Shown here piece after piece: positions 28,890-37,428 of a DNA stretch of 64,000 nucleotides. The stretch is from Aeromonas bestiarum (lineage in GTDB: Bacteria; Pseudomonadota; Gammaproteobacteria; Enterobacterales; Aeromonadaceae), in assembly GCF_000819745.1 (NCBI RefSeq), contig NZ_CDDA01000022.1, positions 53,951 to 117,950 of the forward strand, read 5' to 3'. Under the pieces are notes generated by a model, which was not told the origin of the DNA, did not search any database, and saw nothing but the letters and a program-made list of their open reading frames with translations. Position numbers and translations under genes: made by a program. The stretch's first letter is position 1. Every line of letters begins with the position of its first letter.

Positions 28890-29771
28890 ATGAAGATCAT
28901 GAGCATCACTGACAACCTGAAAATTGCCGGTCAATACTGCCTGCCCAAACACGCCCTCTCCCGTCTGGTGGGCAAGCTGGCGGCTGCCGAAGCAGGCAAC
29001 CTCACCACCAGGGTGATAGAGGCGTTTATCAAGCAGTACGGCGTCGACATGAGCGAGGCGCTGCACGAGAGTCCGGCCCACTACAAGAGCTTCAACCAGT
29101 TCTTCACCCGTGAGCTCAAGCCGGGGATACGTCCGCTGGTCGAGGATGCCATGACTCTGGCCCTGCCGGTGGACGGCACCGTCAGCCAGCTCGGCCCCAT
29201 CCATCAGGGTCGCATCATCCAGGCCAAGGGCCACGACTACAGCGCCCGTGAACTGCTGGGTGGCTATGAGGATCTGGTGGCGCCGTTCAAGGATGGTGAC
29301 TTTGCCACCATCTATCTGGCGCCCAAGGATTACCACCGCATCCACATGCCGCTGGACGGCGTGCTGGAGAGCATGGTGTTCGTACCGGGGGATCTCTTCT
29401 CCGTCAACCCGCTCACCGCCGAAAACGTGCCCAACCTGTTCGCCCGCAACGAGCGGGTGGTCGCCACCTTCCGTACCCCCCATGGTCCCATGGCGCTGGT
29501 GCTGGTTGGTGCCACTATAGTCGCGAGTATCGAGACCATCTGGGCCGGCAATATAGCGCCGACCAAGCAGAAGGAAGTAGTGCGCTGGGATTACAGCGGC
29601 GATGAGGCCATCACACTGCAAAAAGGGGCCGAGATGGGCCTGTTCAAGCTCGGCAGTACAGTCGTATGCCTGTTTGGACCCGGCATGCTGGCGGGCTTCG
29701 AGCCGCATCTGGCCAATGGCGTCACCACCCGCATGGGTCAACCCTTTGCCACCTTGGCGGCCAAGGCATGA
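28890..29771 (+). CDS. psd: Phosphatidylserine decarboxylase proenzyme
   Basis: Inner-membrane enzyme of 293 residues making phosphatidylethanolamine. The pyruvoyl-forming self-cleavage site LGST is present near the C-terminus (Ser256 from the first ATG). An alternative start at 28899 (MSITDNLK) would shorten it by three residues. It overlaps the next gene by four bases (ATGA). Confidence 0.97.
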   Translation: MKIMSITDNLKIAGQYCLPKHALSRLVGKLAAAEAGNLTTRVIEAFIKQYGVDMSEALHESPAHYKSFNQFFTRELKPGIRPLVEDAMTLALPVDGTVSQLGPIHQGRIIQAKGHDYSARELLGGYEDLVAPFKDGDFATIYLAPKDYHRIHMPLDGVLESMVFVPGDLFSVNPLTAENVPNLFARNERVVATFRTPHGPMALVLVGATIVASIETIWAGNIAPTKQKEVVRWDYSGDEAITLQKGAEMGLFKLGSTVVCLFGPGMLAGFEPHLANGVTTRMGQPFATLAAKA

Positions 29772-30037
29772 GTGAGCAGCCAGGCGCCTCGCAACCAAAG
29801 AACCCGCTGCACGGGCTGACCCTGGAGGCGATCGTCACCGCCCTGGTCGAGCACTATGGCTGGGAAGAGCTGGGACAGCAGATCAACATCCGCTGCTTCA
29901 CCGACGATCCCAGTATCAAGTCCAGTCTGAAGTTCTTGCGCAAGACTCCCTGGGCCCGGGAGAAGGTCGAAAGCCTCTATCTCTATGTCCAGCGCAAGCA
30001 AGCCAAATCGAAGAAGGAAGGGCCAGATGGCGTTTAA
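29768..30037 (+). CDS. VF530-family small DNA-binding-like protein
   Basis: An 89-residue protein, coupled to psd by an ATGA overlap. Its core ([19 protein letters not shown] through [16 protein letters not shown]) matches the short VF530/DUF2132 family found in many Vibrio and Aeromonas genomes, annotated as DNA-binding on structural grounds. The tail is Lys-rich. No specific function is known to me. Confidence 0.8.
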   Translation: MSEQPGASQPKNPLHGLTLEAIVTALVEHYGWEELGQQINIRCFTDDPSIKSSLKFLRKTPWAREKVESLYLYVQRKQAKSKKEGPDGV

Positions 30038-30290
30038 GATTACCTACACCTACAAGAAACAGACCAAAGAGCTCGGCTATGCGAACGACAAGTTCCGCAG
30101 CATCTACGACGCCATTGCCGCCGCCGAAGGGCTGGACCTCGCCAGCTTCCACGCCATGGAGGCCCAGCTGGCGCAGGTCTGCCGCCGCGACAAGAAGAGC
30201 GTGAAGGATTACCAGGAGAACTACTTCAAGGAGCTGGGTTTCTCCAACATCGTCATCGAACGGGACAATCTCGAAGACAAGCAGGAGTAA
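30027..30290 (+). CDS. Small conserved protein (possibly DUF2960)
   Basis: An 87-residue protein starting at ATG 30027, overlapping the previous gene by 11 bases, with AAGGAAG upstream. It is charged and predicted to be soluble, with no signal peptide or membrane helix. The [20 protein letters not shown] segment resembles a small family of unknown function (DUF2960) in Vibrionaceae and Aeromonadaceae; I am not certain of that match. It belongs to the rsgA-psd operon. Confidence 0.72.
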   Translation: MAFKITYTYKKQTKELGYANDKFRSIYDAIAAAEGLDLASFHAMEAQLAQVCRRDKKSVKDYQENYFKELGFSNIVIERDNLEDKQE

Positions 30291-30292
30291 GC

Positions 30293-30691
30293 ATGCGCAC
30301 TCTGACTCTGATGGCCGCCTCCCTGCTGCTGGCGGCCTGCAGTACCCCGACCCAGCATATGGTCGGCAATGATCAGGATATCCACGGCTGTCGTGCCAGC
30401 GCCGGTTATCAATGGTCAGCGCTGACCAACCAGTGCGTGCGTCTGTTCGAGCAGGCGGTGCGGCTGCAATCCCTCGAAGCGAACGAAACCGGCAGCGCCT
30501 TCGTGCTGTTCAACGCCGACCAGAGCCAGGCCGAACTGACCCTGCCAAGCGGTGAGCAGACCCGCCTGACCCGGCAAGGGGACGAAGGCAACTGGTTCTG
30601 GCAGGGCGGCGCCTATCAGCTCTTCCCCTGGAAGGGTTATCTGCTCAAATCCGGCGAGCAGGCACTGTTTCACGGCGACAGCGCCCTCTGA
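30293..30691 (+). CDS. Hypothetical lipoprotein
   Basis: A 132-residue secreted lipoprotein, starting 2 bases after the previous stop. The signal peptide ends in a lipobox LAAC with Cys16. The mature part has a Cys pair (HGCRASAGYQW and NQCVRLFE) and a predicted beta-rich C-terminal half. Family not recognised. It is the last gene before a strong terminator, so it is probably part of the rsgA-psd operon. Confidence 0.75.
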   Translation: MRTLTLMAASLLLAACSTPTQHMVGNDQDIHGCRASAGYQWSALTNQCVRLFEQAVRLQSLEANETGSAFVLFNADQSQAELTLPSGEQTRLTRQGDEGNWFWQGGAYQLFPWKGYLLKSGEQALFHGDSAL

Positions 30692-30710
30692 TTGCCAGCC
30701 CATGCCATCA

Positions 30711-30742
30711 AACGCCCCGGTTCCTGCCGGGGCGTTTTTTTA
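30711..30742 (+). terminator. Terminator of the rsgA-psd operon
   Basis: AACGCCCCGG and CCGGGGCGTT form a 10-bp perfect stem, followed by seven T. Confidence 0.93.
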
Positions 30743-30825
30743 TGGCTGGCCGCACCATGCTGGCATGCGGGAGTGGCAGCCAGGATAAGCGGATGGCGGC
30801 ATTCCCCGCCTTGCGGCACACGGCC

Positions 30826-30863
30826 CCAAAAACAAATACCCCGTTGCAGGCAACGGGGTATTT
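30826..30863 (-). terminator. Terminator of the minus-strand lipoprotein gene
   Basis: A perfect 14-bp stem (30834-30847 with 30850-30863), followed on the minus strand by GTTTTT. Confidence 0.85.
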
Positions 30864-30904
30864 GGTGCGAGCCGCCAGGCAAGCGGGCGGCTGACGGAGG
30901 CGGA

Positions 30905-31399
30905 TCAGTTGCCCAGAGTAGAGAACAGGCTCTGTTCCAGGCTGCCGCGAGAGACGCAGACCGGGGTGATGGAGGGTGCCAGCACGCGCTCGCCGGAGGA
31001 TTCGACGAAGTAGAGCTGGGTGTTGCCCTTGACGTTGACGGTCGCCACGCTGTTGTTGCCGCTCTGGGTGATGATCAGGTTGATCTGCAGATTGGGGTTG
31101 CCCAACGCCACTTTGGAACCCATGGTGCCGCAATCCAGCCACTCCAGGCCATCGGCCGAGTTCTCGACGTTGGCGGTCATCAGGCCTGAGCCACGCTGGC
31201 TGTTCTCGATGTTGAGGCCGTGATCGCCAAACCACTTCTCGGCGCGGGCCCACACCAGATCCACCGGGATCTGCATCTCCTGGGTGTTGTTGGTCGCCTT
31301 GGCAACCGGCGGGGTATAGCGGTACTGCTCGCCGCCATTGTTGTCGCTGGCACAACCGGCCATCAACAGGGCCAGGGCTACTCCCACAATCTTTTTCAT
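30905..31399 (-). CDS. Hypothetical lipoprotein with BamC-like N-terminal repeat pattern
   Basis: A 164-residue outer-membrane-type lipoprotein. The start at 31399 (MKKIVGVALALLMAGC) gives a lipobox MAGC with Cys16; an upstream in-frame ATG at 31417 is less likely. The mature part (VDLVWARAEKWFGDHGLNI, then STQ-like GLMTANV) is reminiscent of the helix-grip fold in BamC-type lipoproteins, but I cannot assign a family. It has its own terminator. Confidence 0.75.
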   Translation of the reverse strand: MKKIVGVALALLMAGCASDNNGGEQYRYTPPVAKATNNTQEMQIPVDLVWARAEKWFGDHGLNIENSQRGSGLMTANVENSADGLEWLDCGTMGSKVALGNPNLQINLIITQSGNNSVATVNVKGNTQLYFVESSGERVLAPSITPVCVSRGSLEQSLFSTLGN

Positions 31400-31540
31400 G
31401 CTGCTTCTCTCATCCATATAATCCGGCCATAGGCCAACCGGCGGCTATTATGGCGTCAGCGACATAGACTGTCAGCAGAGATCGACAGAAATGCATCAGC
31501 CTTAACCCAAGCTTTACAAAACCAGCCTGCTATCATAGAT

Positions 31541-33544
31541 TTGCTCGAAATTTCCCCCGTGAGTGTCTGCGTGAATTCCTTGCTCACCCTGACTCTGCTG
31601 CAGCAGATCATCGATCAGTTACCCATGAATATCTTCTGCCGGGATACGGCCGGACGCTACCTGTTTGCCAACCGGGTCTTTACGGAGCAGGCGGGCCTGT
31701 TGCAACCGGCGGATCTCATCGGCAAGACGGACGCGGACATGCCGTGGGGCGACATCTTTCGGGAAGAGGATCAGCAGCTACTGACGGATGGCAAGCCCCT
31801 GCTCTATCAGCAGTTGCACTGCCACAGCGGCGATGCCACCAGCTGGATGGAGATCCACAAGATCCCGCTCTATGACGAGCAGGGCAAGCCGGTTGCCCTG
31901 TTCGGCATGGTCAACGAGATTGGTCAACGCAAGGAGCTGGAGCAGACCTTCCGCCAGCAACAGCTGCTGCAGCGCCGCCTGCTGGACGCCATCCCAGATC
32001 CCATCCGGTTGGAGGATCATCAGGGCCTGCTCATCGACTGCAATCAGGCCTTTCTCGACTTCATGGGCATGGTGACGAGCGAGGCGCTCGGCCAGCGGGT
32101 GGCTCACCGCCTCTCCACCGAGCTGCCGATGGGGCGCGGTGAATATTGTCTGGTGGATGCCAGCGGCCAGGGCCGCTACCTGGAGGTCACCCGGGTCGAT
32201 GTGCCGGACGACGAGGGCAACTCCCTCGGCATCCTGACGTTGAGCCGAGACATCACAGGGCTGCGCACCACCCAGGCCCAGCTGCAGCAGGAGCAGCACT
32301 ACGACAGCCTGACCGGCCTGCTCAAACTCTCCCACTTTCTGCAGACCAGCCGCCATCTCGGCGCCCGCAAGGCCAGCCTGCTGCTGGTCGATCTGCAGCA
32401 CTTTCGCGAGATCAACGACCGCTTCGGCATCCGGGTGGCCGATCGTCTGCTGAGTCAGGTGGCTCGTCGCCTGCAACAGCTGGCCCCGCCCCAGTCGCTG
32501 GTGTGCCGGGTCGCCGCCGACGACTTCGCCATGCTGCTGCCCGAGCTGACCGAACCGCTGGCCGACTGGAGCCGCCGCCTGCAAGGGGAGCTGATGGTGC
32601 CCTATCAGGTCGAGGAGCACAGGATCCAGATCCCGGTGTTCCTCGGCATAGCCCACGGCAAGGCCAACGATGCGGAGCGGCTGCTGAGCCATGCCGAGGC
32701 CGCGCTGGCCCAGGGCAAGCGTCAGCAGCAGCACTGCACCCTGTTCGATCCCGAACTCGATGCCAAACTCAAGCGCCGCCAGCTGATCGCGGCCCAGCTG
32801 CCGCTGGCCATCAAGTCGGGTCAGCTCACCGCCGTCTATCAGCCCATCATCAGCACCCGCAACAACCAGCTGCACGGGGCCGAGCTGCTCTGCCGCTGGC
32901 CTCACCCCGAGCTCGGCATGATCTCGCCGGATGAGTTCATCCCGCTGGCGGAGGAGCTGGGGCTCATCGGCCAGCTCGGCCAGCGCATGCTGGAACAGGG
33001 CTGCGCCCAGCTGGCGCGCTGGCAGGCGGCGGCGCCGGATCTGGTGCTCTCCATCAACCTGTCGCCGCTGCAATTTCGCGATCCCGAGCTCTGCCCGCAG
33101 ATCTACGCCTGCATCGAGCGCCACGGCCTGGCCCCCTGGCAACTGGAGCTGGAGATCACCGAAGGCGTGCTGATGGAGAACGCCGACGAGATCGAGAGCA
33201 ACCTGGCCAACCTGATCGAGGCGGGATTCCAGCTCGCCATCGACGACTTCGGCACGGGCTACTGCTCGCTCGCCTACCTGCCGAGGCTGCAGGTAGCCAC
33301 CCTCAAGCTGGACCGCAGCTTCACCCAGGGGCTGGCCACCAACCAGGCCACCACCGCCATAGTGCGCTCCGTCATAGGTCTGGGTCACGAGCTGGGGATC
33401 AGGATCACGGCCGAAGGGGTCGAAACCCCAGAACAGCAGGCCTGGCTGGTGCAGGCCGGTTGCGATCGGCTGCAGGGCTACCTGTTCAGCCGCCCCCTGC
33501 CCCCCGACGAGTTTGCCCGCAGCTACCGGCTGCCCGGCGCCTGA
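31541..33544 (+). CDS. PAS-PAS-GGDEF(degenerate)-EAL c-di-GMP phosphodiesterase
   Basis: A soluble 667-residue signalling protein. Two PAS domains (about 15-130 and 145-250) precede a GGDEF-like domain in which the active motif reads AADDF (residues 325-329), so cyclase activity is unlikely. The EAL domain (about 430-660) keeps the key residues: ELLCR (Glu448), SINLSPLQF, ITEGVL, IDDFGTGY, LKLDRSF, ITAEGVET and the final QGYLFSRPL. It should cleave c-di-GMP to pGpG. The start is uncertain: TTG 31541, GTG 31559 and GTG 31571 are all in frame and none has a clear ribosome site. Confidence 0.9.
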   Translation: MLEISPVSVCVNSLLTLTLLQQIIDQLPMNIFCRDTAGRYLFANRVFTEQAGLLQPADLIGKTDADMPWGDIFREEDQQLLTDGKPLLYQQLHCHSGDATSWMEIHKIPLYDEQGKPVALFGMVNEIGQRKELEQTFRQQQLLQRRLLDAIPDPIRLEDHQGLLIDCNQAFLDFMGMVTSEALGQRVAHRLSTELPMGRGEYCLVDASGQGRYLEVTRVDVPDDEGNSLGILTLSRDITGLRTTQAQLQQEQHYDSLTGLLKLSHFLQTSRHLGARKASLLLVDLQHFREINDRFGIRVADRLLSQVARRLQQLAPPQSLVCRVAADDFAMLLPELTEPLADWSRRLQGELMVPYQVEEHRIQIPVFLGIAHGKANDAERLLSHAEAALAQGKRQQQHCTLFDPELDAKLKRRQLIAAQLPLAIKSGQLTAVYQPIISTRNNQLHGAELLCRWPHPELGMISPDEFIPLAEELGLIGQLGQRMLEQGCAQLARWQAAAPDLVLSINLSPLQFRDPELCPQIYACIERHGLAPWQLELEITEGVLMENADEIESNLANLIEAGFQLAIDDFGTGYCSLAYLPRLQVATLKLDRSFTQGLATNQATTAIVRSVIGLGHELGIRITAEGVETPEQQAWLVQAGCDRLQGYLFSRPLPPDEFARSYRLPGA

Positions 33545-33556
33545 CCGCCAGCCAAC

Positions 33557-33585
33557 GAAAAGGCCACCCAGAGGGTGGCCTTTTG
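33557..33585. terminator. Bidirectional terminator between EAL gene and rraB
   Basis: AAAAGGCCACCC-AGA-GGGTGGCCTTTT is symmetrical, with A and T runs on both sides, and serves convergent genes. Confidence 0.88.
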
Positions 33586-33620
33586 CTTGTCAGGCAGACA
33601 GTCAGCTGTGCTTCAAGCGC

Positions 33621-33968
33621 TTACTCCTGGAAGTAGGTGCCCCAGCCGTCATAGTCCACGCCGTATTTCTGAAGGATAGGCAGCATCTTTTCGATGTCGG
33701 CGACTATGGTCTCGATCTCCAGCTTGCACTCGACGGTGGCGTCGAAGCAGAAGATGGGGGCGCCGTCATCCAGCTCCATCTCTTCGGCATCTGTCACTTC
33801 AAAACCGGCCTTGAACAGGTCGACGGCGGCCTTCTCCAGCTGATCGAAATCCTGGCAGGCGAAGTGGTGCTCAATCTCGTATTCCAGATCCGGGTTGCTG
33901 CCATCGGCCAGCAACTCGTTGACGATGGCGGTGGTCTCTGCACGCCACTCTTGCATATCAAGACTCAT
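33621..33968 (-). CDS. rraB: RraB-family regulator of RNase E
   Basis: A 115-residue acidic cytoplasmic protein of the RraB (YjgD) family, whose E. coli member binds RNase E and lowers its activity. The conserved C-terminal YGVDYDGWGTYF is present, but the very acidic tail of E. coli RraB (138 residues) is missing; the protein ends QE. The ATG has GGGG about 7 bases upstream. It is a single-gene unit. Confidence 0.9.
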   Translation of the reverse strand: MSLDMQEWRAETTAIVNELLADGSNPDLEYEIEHHFACQDFDQLEKAAVDLFKAGFEVTDAEEMELDDGAPIFCFDATVECKLEIETIVADIEKMLPILQKYGVDYDGWGTYFQE

Positions 33969-34390
33969 ATTAACCCCAGATGGTACTTGGTTGGTGTCAA
34001 ATGCCGTCGGCCACAGGGTGCCTGTTCAGACTCGCTGCACCCCGGGCGGCATAGTTGCGGCAAAGCATACCCGCAGAGCGCATCCGGCTCAATGCGGCAA
34101 ACCAAGATAGCGGGTCCGCCACGGCCACCCCAAATGGGGTGCCATCACAAAAGGTTAATAAAGTGTAATCTGCCACCGCCCACATCATGTCCCATACGGA
34201 ACTTCACCAGAGAGGTCGCCAGCGGCATAACGCAATCGAAAAGCACTTTAATATCAGTACTATCAACCAGCCTGAACACGGTGACAAGGCCAGGCCCGGG
34301 GTGTATCAAGGGACGCGGGCGGAGCACTGCCCGTACGGAAAGAGGAGCCAGCAGGGCTCCCTTTTTATCATGTGAAGGAGCACATAGATA
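33969..34390. promoter_or_regulatory. Divergent leader region rraB / M6 metalloprotease
   Basis: A 420-base region without a convincing gene. The last 130 bases form the probable structured 5' leader of the protease gene: a CGGGC...GCCCG hairpin near 34312-34335 followed by the terminator-like hairpin at 34344-34366. Confidence 0.45.
34344..34366 (+). terminator. Terminator-like hairpin in the protease leader (possible attenuator)
   Basis: GGAGCC (34344-34349) pairs with GGCTCC (34355-34360), followed by C and five T, ending only 10 bases before the AGGAG ribosome site of the protease gene. No gene precedes it on this strand, so it could control read-through into the protease or end a small leader RNA. 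Confidence 0.65.
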
Positions 34391-36667
34391 ATGCCTAAAA
34401 AAACAATAATGAGCCTGCTCATGGGCTCAACCCTTATGATTGGAAACCACGCCATGGCCGCCCCGGTACATGGCCCGTTCGATGCCCCTCTGGCGGACGA
34501 GGTGAAGGTGCTGGAGATGCTCAAAAAGAGCGGCCGCATCCCGACCCTGGCCTCTCCCGAGATGGAACAGGCCGCCCTCGCCAGCTTCTACCGCGAAAAG
34601 TCACGGGCCTACAACGGCAGCAGTGGCACCCTGGCGGTGAAAGAGGGCAGGGTGCGGGAGACCATCCTCAAGAAGATCCGCTTCAACGGCACGGCCCGTC
34701 CTGGCGATCGGGTGCCCACCCTGCTGCTCAAGGCCATCGAGAAGGAGCACTACCAGGGCAAGATGCGCAAGGACAAGATCCTCGCCATCCTGGTGGACTT
34801 CCCCGACTACCCGAAGAACAGCGTCAGCCCCGAACTCACCAAGATGTACTACCCGGATTACACCCAGGCGCACTACAACGACCTGCTGTTCTCCGACAAG
34901 GGCTATGCCGGCCCGAACGGCGAGAAGTTCATCTCCATGCGCCAGTTCTACGAGCAGCAATCCGGCAAGAGCTACAGCGTGCGCGGTCAGGTAGCGGGCT
35001 GGTATACCGCCAGCAAGAATGCCGCCTACTACGGTGCCAATGCCACCCCGAACACCATACGGGACCTGGTGAAGGAGGCGCTGATCCAGGTAGCGAACGA
35101 CCCCGCCATCGATCTGGCCCAGTTTGACCAGGAGGATCGCTACGATCTGAACGGCAACGGCAACCGGGACGAGCCGGACGGCCTCATCGACCACCTGATG
35201 ATCTTCCACTCCAGCGTCGGTGAAGAGGCTGGCGGCGGCGATCTCGGCGAGGATGCCATCTGGGCACACCGCTGGAACCTGGGTGCCCCCTTCCCCATCC
35301 CCGGCACCAGCAGCCCGCACGGCAGCTTCGGCGGCCAGTTTGCGGCCTACGACTACACCATTCAGCCCATAGATGCGGCGGCCGGGGTCTGTGCCCACGA
35401 ATATGGCCACGATCTGGGGCTGCCGGATGAGTACGACACCAAGTACACCGGCAAGGGAGAGCCGGTAGCCACCTGGTCCATCATGTCCTCCGGCTCCTGG
35501 GCCGGGGTCATAGGCGGCACGGAGCCGACCGGCTTCTCCGCCTGGGCCAAGGAGTTCCTGCAGGCCTCCCTCGGCGGCAACTGGCTGCATGGCAGCAATG
35601 TGCAGCTCGCCGACCTCAGCCCCCGCGGCAATGTCTACATGCTGGATCAGGCCAATGACAAGGGTCGCAACGACGACGTGGTGCGCATCAACCTGCCCGC
35701 CAAGCAGATCCCGCTCAACCCGCCCTACGCCGGCCAGTACCAGTACCACGGCGGCAAGGCCAACAACCTGGACAACCGCATGAGCCTCAGGCTGGATCTG
35801 GGCGGCAGGCAGAGCGCCAGCCTGGCGTTCAAGGCCTGGTATCAGATTGAAGAGGGATATGACTACGCCAGGGTGCTGGTCAACGGCCAACCCATCGCGG
35901 GCAACCTGACCACCAGCGACGATCCGAACGGGGTCGGCTTCGGCGTCGGCATCACGGGCAATTCCAATGGCTGGACCGATGCCGAGTTCGACCTGACCCC
36001 CTGGGCCGGTCAGCAGATCACCCTGACCCTGCAATACCAGAGCGATGGCGGCGTGGCCGAAAACGGGCTGTTCGTGGATAAGCTCCAGGTGGCTGCCGAC
36101 GGTGAGGTGCTGCTGAGCGACGGGGCCGAGGGCAGTTCTGCCTTTACCCTGGCCGGCTTCGTGAAGAGCAACGGCAACGAGGCCAAGGATCACTACTACC
36201 TGGCCGAGTGGCGCAACCACGCCGGGGTCGACAAGGGGCTGGCCCACATCAATGTGGCCGATCAGCTGATGCGCTACGAGCCGGGCATGCTGCTCTGGTA
36301 CGTGGACAACAGCCAGGCCAACAACTGGGTGGGTACCCATCCGGGTGAGGGCTTCCTCGGGGTGGTGGATGCGGATCAGCGCACCCTTATGTGGAGCGAT
36401 GGGGCCGTGGCCGGTACTCGCTACCAGATCCACGATGCCACCTTCAGCCTGGGCTTCCAGCAACCGCTCAACCTCAAGCACCCGAGCGGCTCCTTGCTGC
36501 GCGACTTCTGGATCACCCCGAACCGGGTGTTCAAGGATTCCCGCAGCTACCAGAGCAAGGAGATCCCGGATGCCGGTCGTCTGCTGCCCGAATACGGGCT
36601 CAAGATCAGCGTCACAGGCCAGGCCCGTGACATGAGCACAGGCAGGATCATCGTCAGCCGTCATTGA
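34391..36667 (+). CDS. Secreted M6-family metalloprotease (immune inhibitor A-like)
   Basis: Exported zinc protease of 758 residues. Signal peptide about 1-23 (NHAMAAPVHG), propeptide to about 100, then the catalytic domain with the zinc motif HEYGHDLGLPDEYD (His336, Glu337, His340) characteristic of M6 peptidases. A beta-sandwich region follows (about 460-570, LVNGQPIAGN, WTDAEFDLTPW), as in InhA and Vibrio PrtV. Members cleave host antimicrobial and matrix proteins and act after autoprocessing. The ATG is 10 bases after AGGAG. The leader contains a possible attenuator. Confidence 0.94.
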   Translation: MPKKTIMSLLMGSTLMIGNHAMAAPVHGPFDAPLADEVKVLEMLKKSGRIPTLASPEMEQAALASFYREKSRAYNGSSGTLAVKEGRVRETILKKIRFNGTARPGDRVPTLLLKAIEKEHYQGKMRKDKILAILVDFPDYPKNSVSPELTKMYYPDYTQAHYNDLLFSDKGYAGPNGEKFISMRQFYEQQSGKSYSVRGQVAGWYTASKNAAYYGANATPNTIRDLVKEALIQVANDPAIDLAQFDQEDRYDLNGNGNRDEPDGLIDHLMIFHSSVGEEAGGGDLGEDAIWAHRWNLGAPFPIPGTSSPHGSFGGQFAAYDYTIQPIDAAAGVCAHEYGHDLGLPDEYDTKYTGKGEPVATWSIMSSGSWAGVIGGTEPTGFSAWAKEFLQASLGGNWLHGSNVQLADLSPRGNVYMLDQANDKGRNDDVVRINLPAKQIPLNPPYAGQYQYHGGKANNLDNRMSLRLDLGGRQSASLAFKAWYQIEEGYDYARVLVNGQPIAGNLTTSDDPNGVGFGVGITGNSNGWTDAEFDLTPWAGQQITLTLQYQSDGGVAENGLFVDKLQVAADGEVLLSDGAEGSSAFTLAGFVKSNGNEAKDHYYLAEWRNHAGVDKGLAHINVADQLMRYEPGMLLWYVDNSQANNWVGTHPGEGFLGVVDADQRTLMWSDGAVAGTRYQIHDATFSLGFQQPLNLKHPSGSLLRDFWITPNRVFKDSRSYQSKEIPDAGRLLPEYGLKISVTGQARDMSTGRIIVSRH

Positions 36668-36686
36668 GTCATGACACTGGCGTTCA

Positions 36687-36708
36687 GGGGGCCTCAGGCC
36701 CCCTTTTT
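36687..36708 (+). terminator. Terminator of the M6 protease gene
   Basis: GGGGGCC-TCA-GGCCCCC followed by five T. Confidence 0.9.
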
Positions 36709-36823
36709 CATGGCAGCAAACAGGCAGACAGCACAACAGGGCACGAATGAGGGAAAAAACGGATGACAAGCGGGCAAATCGTTCGGTTATCGAGCGAACG
36801 GTGCAGCAATCTGCGCCCTGCGG

Positions 36824-36852
36824 TTGACACCCGAACGCAGAAAGGGTTTAAT
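36824..36852 (+). promoter_or_regulatory. Promoter of the tRNA-Phe/tRNA-Asn operon
   Basis: TTGACA (36824-36829), a 17-base spacer and TTTAAT (36847-36852), followed by the GC-rich discriminator GCGCGCCG. Confidence 0.88.
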
Positions 36853-36862
36853 GCGCGCCGTT

Positions 36863-36938
36863 GCCCAGATAGCTCAGTCGGTAGAGCAGGGGATTGAAAA
36901 TCCCCGTGTCGGCGGTTCGATTCCGTCTCTGGGCACCA
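36863..36938 (+). tRNA. tRNA-Phe(GAA)
   Basis: A 76-base cloverleaf with encoded CCA; anticodon loop in GGGGATTGAAAATCCCC gives GAA. Confidence 0.98.
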
Positions 36939-36943
36939 ATAAT

Positions 36944-37019
36944 TCCTCCTTAGTTCAGTCGGTAGAACGGCGGACTGTTAATCCGTATGTCGCTGGTTCA
37001 AGTCCAGCAGGAGGAGCCA
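36944..37019 (+). tRNA. tRNA-Asn(GTT)
   Basis: A 76-base cloverleaf with encoded CCA; anticodon loop in CGGACTGTTAATCCG gives GTT. Five bases after tRNA-Phe, so co-transcribed. Confidence 0.98.
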
Positions 37020-37025
37020 AATTTG

Positions 37026-37054
37026 AAAAGCCCGCTCATCGAGCGGGCTTTTTT
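37026..37054 (+). terminator. Terminator of the tRNA-Phe/Asn operon
   Basis: AGCCCGCTC-ATC-GAGCGGGCT followed by six T. Confidence 0.93.
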
Positions 37055-37062
37055 CATTCAGG

Positions 37063-37197
37063 TCAGCTGCCGTTGCAGGCCGCCAATAGCAGCGTTGCCC
37101 CACAGGTGGCGCTAAACAGCCACAGGCCCGTTTGCAACACCCCCTCCGGATCCACCTCTTTTTCTTTTTTCCTGAATCGTATCCACTTAGGCTTCAT
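37063..37197 (-). CDS. Candidate 44-residue membrane peptide
   Basis: A short open frame facing the tRNA terminator. It starts with ATG at 37197 after AGGTGGG at plausible spacing and encodes a basic N-terminus (MKPKWIRFRKKEKEV) followed by one hydrophobic segment (TGLWLFSATCGATLLLAA). Its ATG overlaps by four bases (ATGA) the stop of a longer minus-strand frame (37194-37427) that also starts with a hydrophobic stretch, but that frame overlaps the pip promoter and lacks a clear ribosome site. No family recognised; it could be chance. Confidence 0.35.
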   Translation of the reverse strand: MKPKWIRFRKKEKEVDPEGVLQTGLWLFSATCGATLLLAACNGS

Positions 37198-37428
37198 CGA
37201 GCCCACCTCAACCTGTTGCGGCGCGTATCCCCTGCCCAGCTCGGCAGGCGAGCCATCTTTGTGTAACCACCAGCCAGCGTCAACTCCCTTCTCGACAATA
37301 AATTCATCAGCCAGACGCCCGCGTCTCGACTCATGACAATGTTAACAATTTGGAAAACCGGCGTGACCCATACCCACGCCAGGGCTATGATGAGGCCGAC
37401 GATTTTCCTACCCTCAGGGAGACCCAAG

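Noticed and set aside
27585..29798. Minus-strand open frame of 737 codons
   Set aside because: It runs antisense through rsgA and psd and out of frame through orn; no recognisable domain.
34280..34340. c-di-GMP-I riboswitch in the M6 protease leader
   Set aside because: GGGACGC is present, but the conserved GCAAAGCC continuation and the partner CAAACC segment are not found.
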